Shown here: positions 53,695 to 64,000 of the stretch, one piece after another
How positions within the stretch are numbered: position 1 is the first letter of the stretch
Layout: every line of letters begins with the position of its first letter
Assembly (NCBI GenBank): GCA_023052935.1
Contig: CM041297.1
Span: 6,004,280 to 6,068,279, forward strand
Reading direction: 5' to 3'
Length of the DNA: 64,000 nucleotides
Source of the DNA: Piezodorus guildinii
Taxonomy: Eukaryota > Arthropoda > Insecta > Hemiptera > Pentatomidae
Made by a program: the position numbers and the translations under genes
The notes under the pieces: generated by a model
What the model saw: only the letters and a program-made list of their open reading frames with translations
Database searches by the model: none
Told to the model about the DNA's origin: nothing

Positions 53695-54605
53695 TTTGGT
53701 GCGAATTTCACTTACGTCGGATGTTAAAATAAATTTAAAAACTATTAAATATACTTTAATTTGAAAAATAAAAGTTGACTTTAATAAAACGTGTATTCAT
53801 TTTCTTTGGAAACATATGATTTAGATTAAATAATGTAACTATATTAAATTTTTAATGAGTAATATGTTTATTCCCTATTCGTCACTTTATATTACGTTTT
53901 ACAACTTTGTGTATCAGATAATATTTTTTCTAAAATCTTTCTCTTTCCAACGGTATATTACACGTCTATATTACTGTTCTTAATATCAACTAAACCAAAA
54001 ATTGCATTAAAAAATAGTTTTGGTCTTTTATCCTTTTGTTGGTCATCAAATTCGTCCAACTTGTATATTTAGCCGTCCTTTATCAATATTATTAGATGAT
54101 ATGGTTAATCTTTTAGAATGTTCAAAATAAAAAGTAGTTTAGAGGAAGAAAATATAAAATATTGGCATTTAAGCCATGTCATGATATTTCAATTAGAATG
54201 AAACCTATATGATATTAAAACCAATTAAATTTTACATCGATATATTGAGTTTAATTAAAATCGTTAGATCGATTTGTGAGTAAATCGTAAAAACATGCAA
54301 AATGCATGGTATAAAGTGGCTCTTCCGGTCAGTCGATTTTAGAGAAAAAGTGGCTGGAACATCTAAGACGTATGGTTGTCTCAAAAATGAAATTTCTTTT
54401 TCGTACACCTTTTTGTTTTCGTGCTGGACATACCACAAATACACGCATACAGACATATTTTCAGGATTGGGTAATTTGGACTTAAGGGCCCCTAAAACGT
54501 GTATTTCCGTTCAAAACTGGAATTCTAAAATTTTCACGATCGCAAAACTTTACCTTACTTTATATTTCATATATTTATATATATTCAAGTGTAAGTAAAA
54601 ATATA
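53695..54605 (+). repeat. REP-1 copy k, near full length
   Basis: 5' tip 'aatttggtgcgaatttcact' to 3' 'gtgtaagtaaaaata'. The 98-codon frame 54302-54598 lies inside and is not a gene. Confidence 0.8.
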
Positions 54606-54705
54606 TAAATAAAATAAAGCTTATTTACTATTCTATTGTGATTTGAAGGTAGAAAAAGAGTTGAAGTGACGAATGGAAAGAGGAAAAGATATAAGTAGGT
54701 TGTCA

Positions 54706-56392
54706 ATTTATACTTTCCCTTACCTAATGACCATGGAGTCCTAATGACCAAGTCCCGCAAAAAGGTCTGTTTATCCGTATGTGTTAACTCCCGGACGTAA
54801 ACGAAAAGTTCTATATAGGTGAAATTTCATATTTAAGACAACTATGCGCCCGAGATGTTACAAAAACTTTTTCATAAAAATCGGCTAACCAGAAGAACTA
54901 CTTTATACATGTACATTGTACTTTTTTATGATTTTCTCAAAAACGGCTCTAACGATTTTCATTAAACTCGCTATATCGATGTAAAATTTAATGAACTTTA
55001 ATATCATTATTACCTATGCTGATGACACCTGCGTGTTAGCTGTTCATAAAGATCCATTTGTTGCTTCAAATACCCTTCAAGCCCACATCAAAGACCTAGA
55101 AGTATGGTGTCAGAACTGGGGAATAAAAGTAAATTCCAACAAATCCCATCAAATAACCTTTACCCTTCGCCGTAAACATTTGACTTCCTGCCCTAAAGTA
55201 TTCTTTAATAATACTCAACTAGTTCCTGTTGAACAGATCCGATACCTAGGACTTGTTCTTGACAAACGCCTAACTTGGAATCCACATACACGACTAAAAC
55301 GACAAGAAACTGCTCGCCGCTTTAGGGCTACTTCAACACTCACTAGACAAACGGTCGTACCTTCCTCTTAACTACAAAAGGCTCATCTACATGACTATTA
55401 TAAGACCAATCTGGACTTACGGAGTAGAGCTTTGGGGCTCCACTAAACCATCAAATTCTTCCCGCATCCAATCCTTACAATCCAAAATCCTTCGTAAAAT
55501 CCTCAACGCTTTGTCACGAATAAACTTATCCATAAAGACCTTAATGTTCCCTATGTTACTGATTTAGCCCGGACCAGGTATCAATCCTTTCATGACAAAC
55601 TCCATTCTCACTCTAACCCACTAGTTTCAATCCTTTCTTCCTCTTCAATTCCGGATAATCCTCCGAGAGGCCTGAAAAGGAAATGGCCCCGGGACCTTCT
55701 AGTTTAAAATATTTTTAGAGTGCTGCCACTGGGTAGTGTCTCTACATGTTTTTCATGACAGTTTTGTATATTACCATCACATTTACTAGATGTATTTTTA
55801 TTTAATACAGTTGTAAATATCAATAAATATGTTTAAAAAAAAAAAATATCATTATTTGTTGTTGTATTCTAATTGAAATAGTCTTACAGTGCTTAAATTC
55901 CTATATTTAAAATTTCCTTCCTCTAAAGTACCTTTAATTTTGTAGATTCTATAAACATAACCATATTATCTTGTTACCACTGATTAAAAACAGGTAAATG
56001 TAGAAACTGAATGGATTCGATACCCAACTAAAGGAGAAAACAGAAAACAATATTTTTTTAAGGCACTTTTTTGTTTTTGAACATAAGAACAGTAATATAC
56101 ATGTATAATATAGCGTTGGAAAGTTGAAAATTTTAGAAAACATATTATCTTATACAAAGTAGTAAAAGTTAATTGATAGTGATGAAAAGCCGATAAAACT
56201 AACAGATTAATGTAGATATTATTATAATAGATGTTTGAATAAAACACATGTTTCTATATAAATAAAATTTAATTAATTATTTATTAGTTTCACGTATTTT
56301 TTTCTCCAACTGTATTTGAAAATTCTTTTAATTGTTTTAAAAATGGAGGTAAGTGAAAGTCGTGTGTTGCGCGCACCAGATATTTAATATTG
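54706..56392 (-). repeat. REP-1 copy l, split by a LINE
   Basis: From the reversed 3' end ('tactttcccttacc') to the 5' tip ('gcgcgcaccagat'). It is interrupted at 55012-55845 by a Jockey-type LINE with an 11-base target duplication. Confidence 0.85.
55012..55845 (+). pseudogene. Jockey-type LINE ORF2 C-terminal part and 3' UTR
   Basis: 5'-truncated exactly at the catalytic motif: the first codons read YADDTCVLAVHKDP. Then KVNSNKSHQITFTLRRK, VEQIRYLGLVLDKRLTWNPH and RLKRQETARRF, followed by a frameshift ('ctttagggcta'). The second frame carries NYKRLIYMTIIRPIW, STKPSNSSRIQSLQSKIL and the RGLKRKWPRDLLV end at about 55708. A-run 55835-55846. Target duplication atatcattatt at 55001-55011 and 55846-55856. 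Confidence 0.92.
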
Positions 56393-56860
56393 AAACAAAT
56401 ATTTAACTTTTAGTGTTTGGAGTGAGAGATTGTATTTAGATAATATCCCTGGGAGTTGAGAACTGAAGAAGTACTTGAGAAGAAGAAATCAGTTTATTTG
56501 CCTAACTTTTTCTCCTCCCGAGAGAAGATAACAGGCACACACACTCCTGAGGAACCAGATACCAACTCTAGTATTTTTTCCCTCAAAGCAAACATTTACA
56601 CTCGGCTGTCAGGGCGAGAGATTAGATAGTGCCTCTTCTATCTGTCCGTCGGGGCACCACCGACCGTCCACAATTTGTTTCAATTTACAACTAACAAAAT
56701 TAATTTACAAATTGAATAATATATATATATATATATTTGTGTGTGTGTGTGTCAGTTAGTTACATTGGTTATGAAATCACTTAGATTGGGCTAGTTCAGC
56801 CTGAGATATTTTAAAATGTGAGTATACATTTATGTATATGCAAGTAATAGAGAGATTACA
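56393..56860. other. Non-coding stretch
   Basis: Less AT-rich unique sequence (56440-56690) without a frame; a short (TA)n(TG)n tract at 56720-56751. Confidence 0.4.
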
Positions 56861-56872
56861 GATTAAGGGATC

Positions 56873-56900
56873 TTTGAGAATGGCCTAGGGCTGAAACTTT
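56873..56900 (+). repeat. Isolated hammerhead-like Penelope motif
   Basis: 'ttgagaatggcctagggctg' followed by AAAC: a stem GGCC/GGGC-like, then GAAAC, matching the motif at 36370-36403. It is the last trace of a Penelope 3' end directly bordering the RTE fragment. Confidence 0.5.
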
Positions 56901-56917
56901 CGAAATTAAAAATAACA

Positions 56918-57515
56918 ATGTTCACCGTTCAAGCCCGAGCCCCCGAGATCAGCCTTAACGCAATCCTCATCTACGCTTCGGCACACCTTTCAGACGCCTA
57001 CCAGTCGGATCAGCGAATACCAACTTTCTCGGAATCCGTTCCTCACCGAGCCCAACAACTTTACTCGCCCATTTGAGTCTCCGCGATGCTATGAACTCAA
57101 TTACATTCACAAGATACAAGTTCCGCATTTGTGCAACCTTCTAAACTCCCCAGTGGACTCATCTCTGCTCGGACCAAATATACGCTGTACCTTATTTTCG
57201 AAAACCTTAAGCCGTTTCATATCCGCAAAGAACCGTCGGAAGAATAATAGTTTTATAAATTCTAACCTTTAAGTTTTTAGACAGAAGCCACGAAATAGGT
57301 AACTTAACAACTGAATAATAACACGCATTTCCCACCTTTAACCGGGACTTTATTTCTTCCTGGATTTCATTTTTTCTTGTTATCATTGAACCTAAATACT
57401 TGAATTTCTCTACGTGTTCAAAAGTGTGCCCTGATACATCAGCATCACCAGATCGCCACCGTTTCTGCTACTAATCATATATATTGTCTTATCGGTATTT
57501 AATTCGAGTCCACTC
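56918..57515 (-). pseudogene. RTE-type LINE fragment
   Basis: Minus strand, same family as 34012-34817: a MISSRNGG-type segment, then the FEHVEKFKYLGS block, SRLKVGNACYY, LRIYKTIILPTVL-type and FGPSRDES-type blocks with frameshifts. It retains the ~35-residue segment (around RRLKWASKVVGLGEERIPRK) that is missing from the 34 kb copy. The 3' end at 56918 lacks the (TTA)n tail; both ends truncated. Confidence 0.88.
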
Positions 57516-57524
57516 ATAAAAACT

Positions 57525-57960
57525 TGGTGATAGTTTAATTATATGACAACGTTTCGGCCTACATTGTGTGCCTTCATCAGGGCTAAAATAAACAAGATAA
57601 CAACTAATGTAATTATAGGCTTAATAATAGTTGATGTATATAATAATGATTTGGTGACAGTAATATAATATGGGAACAAACATAAAATTAAATGTAAAAT
57701 GATAATAAGATGACAGTTATAAAGTATGGAAGTTCATACTTATACTCATTCAACCCCCAACCATCTTCCTCATCTAATTTCTCAACGGTCAACTAAACTA
57801 AATCTTTATTTAATTTGGATCCATTTTATGTCATTTGAATTTCCTTTGGTTTATATTAATCAATATTAGTGATCTTATAGCAATATTGTCGTTGTTCATC
57901 GTGAAAAATTGTAATATATACAAAGGAATACTGATTTAATTAATGAAACTAGTTGAGAAT
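57525..57960 (-). mobile_element. Penelope-type 3' end with hammerhead-like motif
   Basis: Minus-strand motif at 57547-57583: CTGATGA, one base, stem GGC/GCC around an AT loop, GAAAC, ACGTTG. Flanking sequence to about 57960 is not matched elsewhere in the window, so the element boundary is uncertain. Confidence 0.6.
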
Positions 57961-58235
57961 GAATACTAAAAGACGAAACGCCTGTTTCCCGTAGCCTTTT
58001 GATGAGATGCAACAGGACTACTAAGCTGAGTCAGAAGAGAATCAAATTTCTCTGGCGCAAGCCCAGTCAGCAGCAACTCCTCGCTTATCTCCCGCACTGG
58101 GGCCGTTCACTATCGCACTATCGCGGTATCCTGTTGTAGATACTGTCCACAATCATACCATGAGTGACACATTTGCAATATATTCATGTTTTTATGCATC
58201 ATAACAACTACAACTTTCGTTAGGTTAACATTAAA
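57961..58235. other. Less AT-rich unique stretch
   Basis: 57970-58160 is GC-richer than its surroundings, with 'ctatcgcactatcgcggtat'. No open frame recognised. Confidence 0.35.
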
Positions 58236-58565
58236 ATATCTCGTGCGGGCAACATACGACCTTCACTTACCTCGACTGTAAAAATCAATTTAAAAACTAT
58301 TAAATATACATCAATTTGAAAAATATTCAAAGTGTATTCGTCTTCTTTATATAAAATAATATAACTATATTAAATTGTTAATCAGTAATAATTTTATTCC
58401 CTATTCGTCACTTTATATTACCTTTTACAACTTTGTGTATCAGATAATGTTTTTTCTAAAATCTTTCTCTTTTCAATGGTATATTATACGTCTATATTAC
58501 TTTTTTTTATATAAAAAATAAATAAATTACATAAAAATAGTTTTTCTCTTTTATCCTTTAGTTGG
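58236..58565 (+). repeat. REP-1 copy m (5' half)
   Basis: 5' tip 'atctcgtgcgggcaacatac', extending to the 'ttgg' of the middle block, where it abuts a copy in the opposite orientation. Confidence 0.75.
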
Positions 58566-59270
58566 TCTCTAAAGATTTTGATTAAACTCGCTATATAGAT
58601 GTAAAATTTAATAGGCTTTGATATGATATAGGTTTTATTCTGATTGAAATAGTCTGACAGGGTTTAAATATATTTTGAACTTTTTCATCATAATCAGCTA
58701 ATCAGAAGAGTAACTTTATACCATGCATTATGCACTTTTTTACAATTTTCTCAAAAACGGCTCTAGCGAGTTTGATTAAACTCGCTATATCGATGTTATA
58801 TTTGATCGGCTTTAATATCATGTATGTTTTATTCTGATTAAAATGGTCTGACAGGGCTTAAATGCCGATATTTTAAATTTTCTTCCCCTAAAGTACCTTT
58901 AATTTTGTAGATTCAATAAGAATAACTATATTATCTTGTTAACGCTGATCAGAAACAGGTAAATATATAAGTTGAATAAATTCGATACCCAACTAAAGGA
59001 GAAAACAGAAAACATATTTTTTAATGCAATTTCTGTGTTTTTGAACAAGAGAATAGTAATATAGACGTATAATATAACCGTTGGATAGCTGAATATTTTA
59101 AAAACAAATATTATCTGATACAAGGAATTATAAAAGTTAATGGAGAGTGATGAAGAGCCGATAAAACTAACTGACTGTTTTAGATACAAATATAATAGAT
59201 TATTTAATTAAACACATGTTTTTATTGAAATTCAATTTAATTAATTAATTAACGATTTATTGGTTCATTA
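58566..59270 (-). repeat. REP-1 copy n (truncated at both ends, internally duplicated)
   Basis: Minus-strand middle and 5' region. The 'attaaactcgctatat' block occurs twice (58583 and 58786), showing an internal duplication. With the previous copy it forms a head-to-head pair. Confidence 0.75.
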
Positions 59271-59935
59271 TTTTCAATAATCAACCTTTGTGATCGAAAA
59301 AAAATACCCCTGCTCAAAATTTGAGAACTTACGTTTCAAGATGCGTAGAATCCGGATAACGAATAAAAAAAGGGATCACTTGTAGCTGGGTGGCTAGCGT
59401 AACAGCCTCCCATGCTAAAGGTCACGGGTTCAAACTCGCAGGTGGTCCTAGGATTTTTTAATGGGAGTAAAAAATCCTTAGTTACGCCGTCCTTCGGAAG
59501 GGGCGTTAAAAGGTGGTCCCGAGCCTGTGCGATGTCAGGTACTCGTTAAAGATCCCTATCCTAATAAAACCTGGATAGGCAAAATTTAGAACTCCCACTG
59601 TAGCATCGTCCGATTAGCCATAGTAGCATAAAGTGACGTTAAATAAATAAACAAACGAATAAAAATCCGTTTCTCCTAATGAATAAATACCAACAATTTT
59701 CTTTTAGAGCCACTTGATAGAGAATTAAATTTTGGACCAAATGAAAAAATAATTATTGAATTTGGTTAACAATTAGTTTAGATATTGCGTTTTGAAATCA
59801 GTGGTAGTGTTATGATATGATGCTTTGAATTAGTGCTTTTCATATTACTTAATTGCCTATCAACAGCCTTATAAACAGTTATACCCTAATATTGTTTTTT
59901 GGAAATAATAATTTGCAGCGTTTTTTTATCTGAAA
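59271..59935 (+). repeat. REP-2 copy 3, split by SINE-B
   Basis: Matches 590-929 and parts of 10890-12115. Interrupted by SINE-B at 59370-59656 with a 9-base duplication. Confidence 0.8.
59370..59656 (+). mobile_element. SINE-B copy 11
   Basis: Full length, head 'gggatcacttgtagctgggt'. Target duplication gaataaaaa at 59361-59369 and 59657-59665. Confidence 0.95.
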
Positions 59936-60012
59936 ATTTAAAGATTCTTAAATTGATTTTAACAACGGAGGTAAGTGAAAGTCCTGTATTGTGCGAACCA
60001 GATTTTTTTTTT
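59936..60012 (-). repeat. REP-1 5' tip fragment
   Basis: 'aacaacggaggtaagtgaaa' followed by 'gcgaaccagattttttttt'. Only the 5' tip of the family, directly after REP-2. Confidence 0.75.
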
Positions 60013-60454
60013 CACATTTAATATAAGTCATTAAAACAGCCATAGTTGTGCACTAACAAACAATGTTGACAAATATCACAATTCTTGGTTAGCCTTGCCT
60101 ACCCCACCAAAGTGACCAGCTGCTGGCAGAATTAAACATATACTTTACTATCTGGCTATTAACCCAGTCCGTCACGCAACTTGAATCCTAACGTTTTATT
60201 TTATTTTTTTAAAGTGGTGTAACAGCTCTTTACAGTTTAAACCGACGATATGAAGAATCCTCGTGTTTAAGCATTTATAATCAGAGTGGATACCCTATCA
60301 ACATAGGGTTAATAAAATTTAGCTGTCTTATTATTATTTGTATTTATAAACAAATTTGCTGATTATGTGTAAGAAAGGTTTGTCAATATCGTAAATAACA
60401 AGAAATAATTTGGTTAAATCTAATTATTACTGAGACTTCTAACGTGATAAAAAT
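60013..60454. other. Non-coding stretch
   Basis: Nothing recognised. Confidence 0.35.
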
Positions 60455-61353
60455 AAAAATCTGGCGCGGGCAACACACGACTTTCACTTACCTCCATTTA
60501 TAAAATCAATGAAAGAATTTTCTAATACATTTAGAGATTAGAATACGTGAAAAGCATTAAAGAAAAAATTAAATTGAATTTATGTAGAAACATGTTTTTT
60601 ATTAAAAAAATTATTATATTATTATCTAAAATAATCAGTTAGTTTTATCTTCTTTTATCACTATCTATTAACTTTTAGAAGCCTATGTATGAGATAATAT
60701 TTTTTATAAAATCTTTAGCTTTCCAACGGTATATTATACGTGTATATTATTGTTGCTATGTTCAAAATAAAACAATTGCATTGAAAAAATATTTTTTCAA
60801 TTTTCTCCTTTAGTTAGATATTGAATTCGTTCAACTTATATATTTATGTGTTTTTCATCGGTAATAACAAGGTAATATATTCATTTTTATAAAATCTACA
60901 AAATTAAAATTACTTTACAGGAAAAAAAAAAATGTAAAATATCGGCATTTATGCCCTGTCCGACCATTTTAATCAGAATAAAAACTACATGATATTAAAG
61001 CCCATCAAATTATACATCGATATAGAGAGTTTAATTAAAATCGTAGGAACCGTTTTCGAGAAAATTGAAAAAAGGTGCAAATTGGATAGTATAAAGTGCC
61101 TCTTCTGGTAAGCTCATTTTGATGAAAAATGTTTTGTCACGTCTCGGGCGTATAGTTGTCTTAAATATGAAATTTCAGTTTCATAGGACTTACCGTTTCC
61201 GCCCGGGACTTACTACACACAGACCTTTTTGCAGGACTTGGTTATTTGGACCCAGGGGAACCTAAAACGTGTATTTCCGTTAAAAAATGGAATTCTAAAA
61301 TTTTCACGATCGCAATACTTACTTCCCCTTACTATATATAGTAAGTGAAAGTA
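60455..61353 (+). repeat. REP-1 copy o, near full length
   Basis: The clearest full unit: 5' 'aatctggcgcgggcaacaca', then ACTTTCACTTAC, the conserved middle, and the 3' hairpin 'ttactatatatagtaagtga'. About 900 bases; no frame. Confidence 0.85.
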
Positions 61354-61996
61354 AAAAAAAAATAAACTATGAGATTTTTGTTTCTGGAGATTTATTTACA
61401 GCCTAGTAATGCTCAAAGGGGAAATGAGAAAATAAATTGGATTCTTTGTTTGATCTATTGATTTCTCGTCTGTTTAAGTTGTAAGAATTTCCGTACGGTT
61501 AATCTTCTTTCTTATTTTTCGTTATAGAATATGGTTAACAAGAATGAATTCCCAGTTGAATTGCGTTGCTCAGTGCACACACATATATATATATATATAC
61601 ACATACATACATTTTGAAGAAGGTTGCTGAGAAACGAAGAACTCAGAAGATCTAAACAACACAAAAAGAAGAACCGGGATGAGTTGTAGAATCGATACTA
61701 TCGATGACAGCACTAATCGATTGTAGACAACCTTGAGCGTACAGTGAAGTGGCCCGTCACGGTTGGCTGTCAGCTGATCAGGGCGTTCTGTAATCACTGC
61801 AGCCACGTGCTTATATCCAATAGCATTTCATTTATTTAAATATCTAATTTAATCTATATTTAAGAGCTAAATAAAATCGGGTGCGCGCAACAAAAGACTT
61901 CCACTTACTCCCGTTTTTAAAAAAATGTCTTTTGTTCCAAAACGTCTTAGACCAGAAATCAAGTAATCAGGTATATTTTCCAACCTAACACATAAA
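61354..61996. other. Non-coding stretch with paired ATCGAT motifs
   Basis: A (TA)n/(CA)n tract at 61578-61612. 61660-61810 is less AT-rich with 'atcgatactatcgatgacag'. A REP-1 5' tip lies at 61874-61920. The 78-codon minus frame 61570-61806 has no domain. Confidence 0.4.
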
Positions 61997-63455
61997 AGCG
62001 GCGTTACACGGTGAGAAATAGGGTATGTGTAGGTGAGGTGAAATGGCGATATTTACATCGTTGAGCGCGCTGGAAAGTTGATGGAAGTAAATATTGTTGA
62101 GATTGCTAAAATCGAATTAATTGTTTCTGCACCTGGCTTTAATGTCGTTTGTTTATTTATTTAACGTCACTTTATGCTACTATGGCTAATCGGACGATGC
62201 TACAGTGGGAGTCCTAAATTTTGCCTATCCAGGTTTTATTAGGATGGGATCTTTAACGAGTACCTGACATCGCACAGGCTCGGGACCACCTTTAACGTCC
62301 CTCCGAAGGACGGCGTAACTAAGGATTTTTACTCCCATTAAAAAATCCTAGACCACCTGCCGGTTTGAACCCGTGACCTTTAGCATGAGAGGCTGTTACG
62401 CTAGCCACCCAGCTACATGTGATCCCTTTACATTTAATGTCGTTATTGTGGAATATAGCTTTAACCCCTCGGATCCCAACAAGTTTTTTAGCCGCGCTAC
62501 CTGGACCTCTCTTGATTTTTTCTCAGTTTCTGTGGCCACAAAATAAATTTCCACTATATCTGGAATCTTCTAAAGCTCTCGGACAGGTTATCCACATTAA
62601 CTTCCAATTGTGATGGTTTATTGAATTCCATAGTAGATGTTCTATCACTTCTCTTTCATCAGTTCACTAGGAAGATTTCGACTGCGCCATGTTTATAGTT
62701 AACGATGGAGGTTACCAAACTAGGTCAGGAAGAATAATAAGAAGGCCTGTAAGATTTCCAGATTGAAGAGACTTGTCAGTCTCTGTTTAAAACTGTTAAT
62801 TTTTGTAAATTATTTGTTATATTATTTTGGTCAAACTTTAACTAAAAATAGTTTATTTATATTCATATATATTTAATTGTGTTTCTTTATCCCAAAACTA
62901 TTATTTAATAATATGTATATTTTCACTGTTTGGATATTACATTTCAATTCTATAGTTATTTATTAGAAATTATATTATATATATATTTTTGCATTATAGT
63001 TTGAGATTAATATTTTTTTTTCTGCATTAAAATTCGAAACAGAAATAAAAAAAAAAAAAAAAAAAAATTGAAAGTGATTTTACAAAGCAATGTTGCTGTC
63101 ATAGGTGGCGTGCATGTTCCCGTCACTTGTGTTGTTATTGACGTTTGTAGTTGGTTAGTAAATAAATTTGTACAAAAATGTCGGAAACATTTTTAGACAT
63201 TACTCTTATTATTATTAAAAAAAGATGACACCAATTGAACATTCATCTTTACATAAGAACTTGGTAACCTGAACAGAGCTAACCAACCTTTTCAACAACT
63301 TTCCTGAATAATCAGTTGCTCACATATCCGCCATTTTGCCGAGTACTGTTGCGTACTCTCACCGTACACGATGTTTTTTACCACCCTCTACTCTCGCGAG
63401 AGTACTTTCACCACACCTACACATACCCTATTTCTCACCGTGTATCACAGCCTTA
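61997..63455. mobile_element. ~1.45-kb element with 29-bp perfect inverted termini, non-coding
   Basis: A perfect 29-base inverted repeat lies at 62009-62037 and 63415-63443, and similarity continues outward ('ggcgttaca' versus the complement of 'tgtatcacagcc') and inward ('aggtgaaa'). The interior has no transposase, so it is a non-autonomous DNA transposon of undetermined superfamily. The right terminus also holds 'ctctcgcgagagtac', a short palindrome. A SINE-B is nested inside. Confidence 0.75.
62150..62432 (-). mobile_element. SINE-B copy 12
   Basis: Full-length minus-strand copy with a perfect 12-base target duplication, tttaatgtcgtt, at 62138-62149 and 62433-62444. Confidence 0.95.
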
Positions 63456-64000
63456 ACTGACCCTCAAAGGTTTGAGAATTGGCAAAAACAAAAGACAAGC
63501 TCAAACATTGAAACAGAAATCATTCAAACTTTGAGCATTTTTTAGATCTAAAACATATCATCATTTATATCACCGTATTTAAAATCGTGCTATAAAATGT
63601 CGATTTCCACCTGTTAAAATAGGTCGTTCACCTCCGAAATTTAAGATTGAGACTGATTATATACATATTTCCCCTAAACTTCACGGTCGCCCTGAACAAT
63701 AAAACCGGGATAACCACACTAAAATGAGATTCCTAAATTCAAATTTGGAATTAAAAATAAGACGAGCACTTAATGCAGAGACGAGGGAATACGAATTGCT
63801 TAATTTCTACAGGAAAAGGATCTATCTCAAGTCCGTGAGACAGTTTAACGACCCCACAGTAGGCCAATTAAGGTGGCGAGCTTAAGAACATATCTTTCCT
63901 CAACGATTTACAATCTAGTCTTGGGAGTTTGCTTTATGATTTAGAAGTTATTGGATTTTTTTTTTTTTTTTTAGGAAAAAATGTTTATTTAGTTATATTA
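63456..64000. other. Non-coding or weakly coding end of window
   Basis: Mostly unrecognised. It contains a short frame at 63724-63885, annotated separately, and a T-run near 63957-63972. Confidence 0.4.
63724..63885 (+). CDS. Small open frame, 53 residues, unknown
   Basis: MRFLNSNLELKIRRALNAET starts a basic, probably helical peptide rich in Arg/Lys/Leu, ending RWRA. An in-frame stop at 63700-63702 precedes it. Amino-acid composition is more protein-like than in surrounding frames. It might be a retroelement N-terminal fragment or an exon; no family is recognised. Confidence 0.25.
   Translation: MRFLNSNLELKIRRALNAETREYELLNFYRKRIYLKSVRQFNDPTVGQLRWRA

Noticed and set aside
1..64000. CRISPR array, bacterial operons, prophage, rRNA genes
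   Set aside because: No regularly spaced short direct repeats, no ribosome-binding-site-led gene clusters and no rRNA-like sequence seen; all coding remains are eukaryotic mobile elements.

Overview
This window looks like AT-rich, repeat-dominated nuclear DNA of an arthropod, most probably an insect. The evidence is the assemblage of mobile elements: mariner transposons with TA target duplications, I-, Jockey- and RTE-type non-LTR retrotransposons, Penelope-like elements with GIY-YIG endonuclease remnants, and two tRNA-derived SINE families. There are also long A-runs, (TA)n tracts and no bacterial-style operons. The species cannot be named from the sequence alone.

Almost everything recognisable is mobile DNA. 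Positions 1-15 kb hold a truncated RNase H LINE tail (1.27-2.1 kb), SINEs of two families, a Jockey LINE 3' end (6 kb), an internally deleted mariner nested in a SINE (7.5-8.7 kb), and copies of a ~0.9 kb dispersed repeat called REP-1 here. Positions 15-22 kb are the least repetitive part. They hold a small inverted-repeat element (15.7 kb), an RTE 3' end (16.0 kb), and the only good candidate for a host gene: a GC/CpG-rich promoter-like patch with a perfect CRE palindrome (19.3-19.55 kb), followed by a short ATG exon that ends in a splice-donor-like sequence (19655-19750). Positions 22-37 kb are rich in Penelope-derived fold-backs with hammerhead-like motifs, LINE 3' fragments and nested insertions.

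The centrepiece is a nearly full-length, RNase H-bearing non-LTR retrotransposon of I type at about 37.9-44.2 kb. It encodes a zinc-knuckle ORF1 and an endonuclease/reverse transcriptase/RNase H ORF2, broken by one frameshift in a run of seven A. Between them is an unexpected 328-codon open frame. It starts at a TAATG overlap with ORF1 and ends in an 8-base overlap with ORF2, and it would encode a hydrophobic, multi-membrane-segment protein. I know of no such frame in this class of element, so it is the best candidate for something undescribed.

Positions 44-64 kb hold a 5'-truncated Jockey LINE on the minus strand, a decayed mariner, a 1.65 kb near-perfect palindrome made of two head-to-head Penelope 3' ends (47.9-49.5 kb), a second deletion-derivative mariner (50.15-50.95 kb), a LINE tail (51.2-51.9 kb), many REP-1 copies, an RTE fragment (56.9-57.5 kb), and a ~1.45 kb element with 29-bp inverted termini that carries a nested SINE (62.0-63.45 kb). 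Target-site duplications seen directly at many insertions give a relative order: REP-1, REP-2, REP-3 and Penelope copies are older; LINE 3' ends, SINEs and mariners landed in them later.
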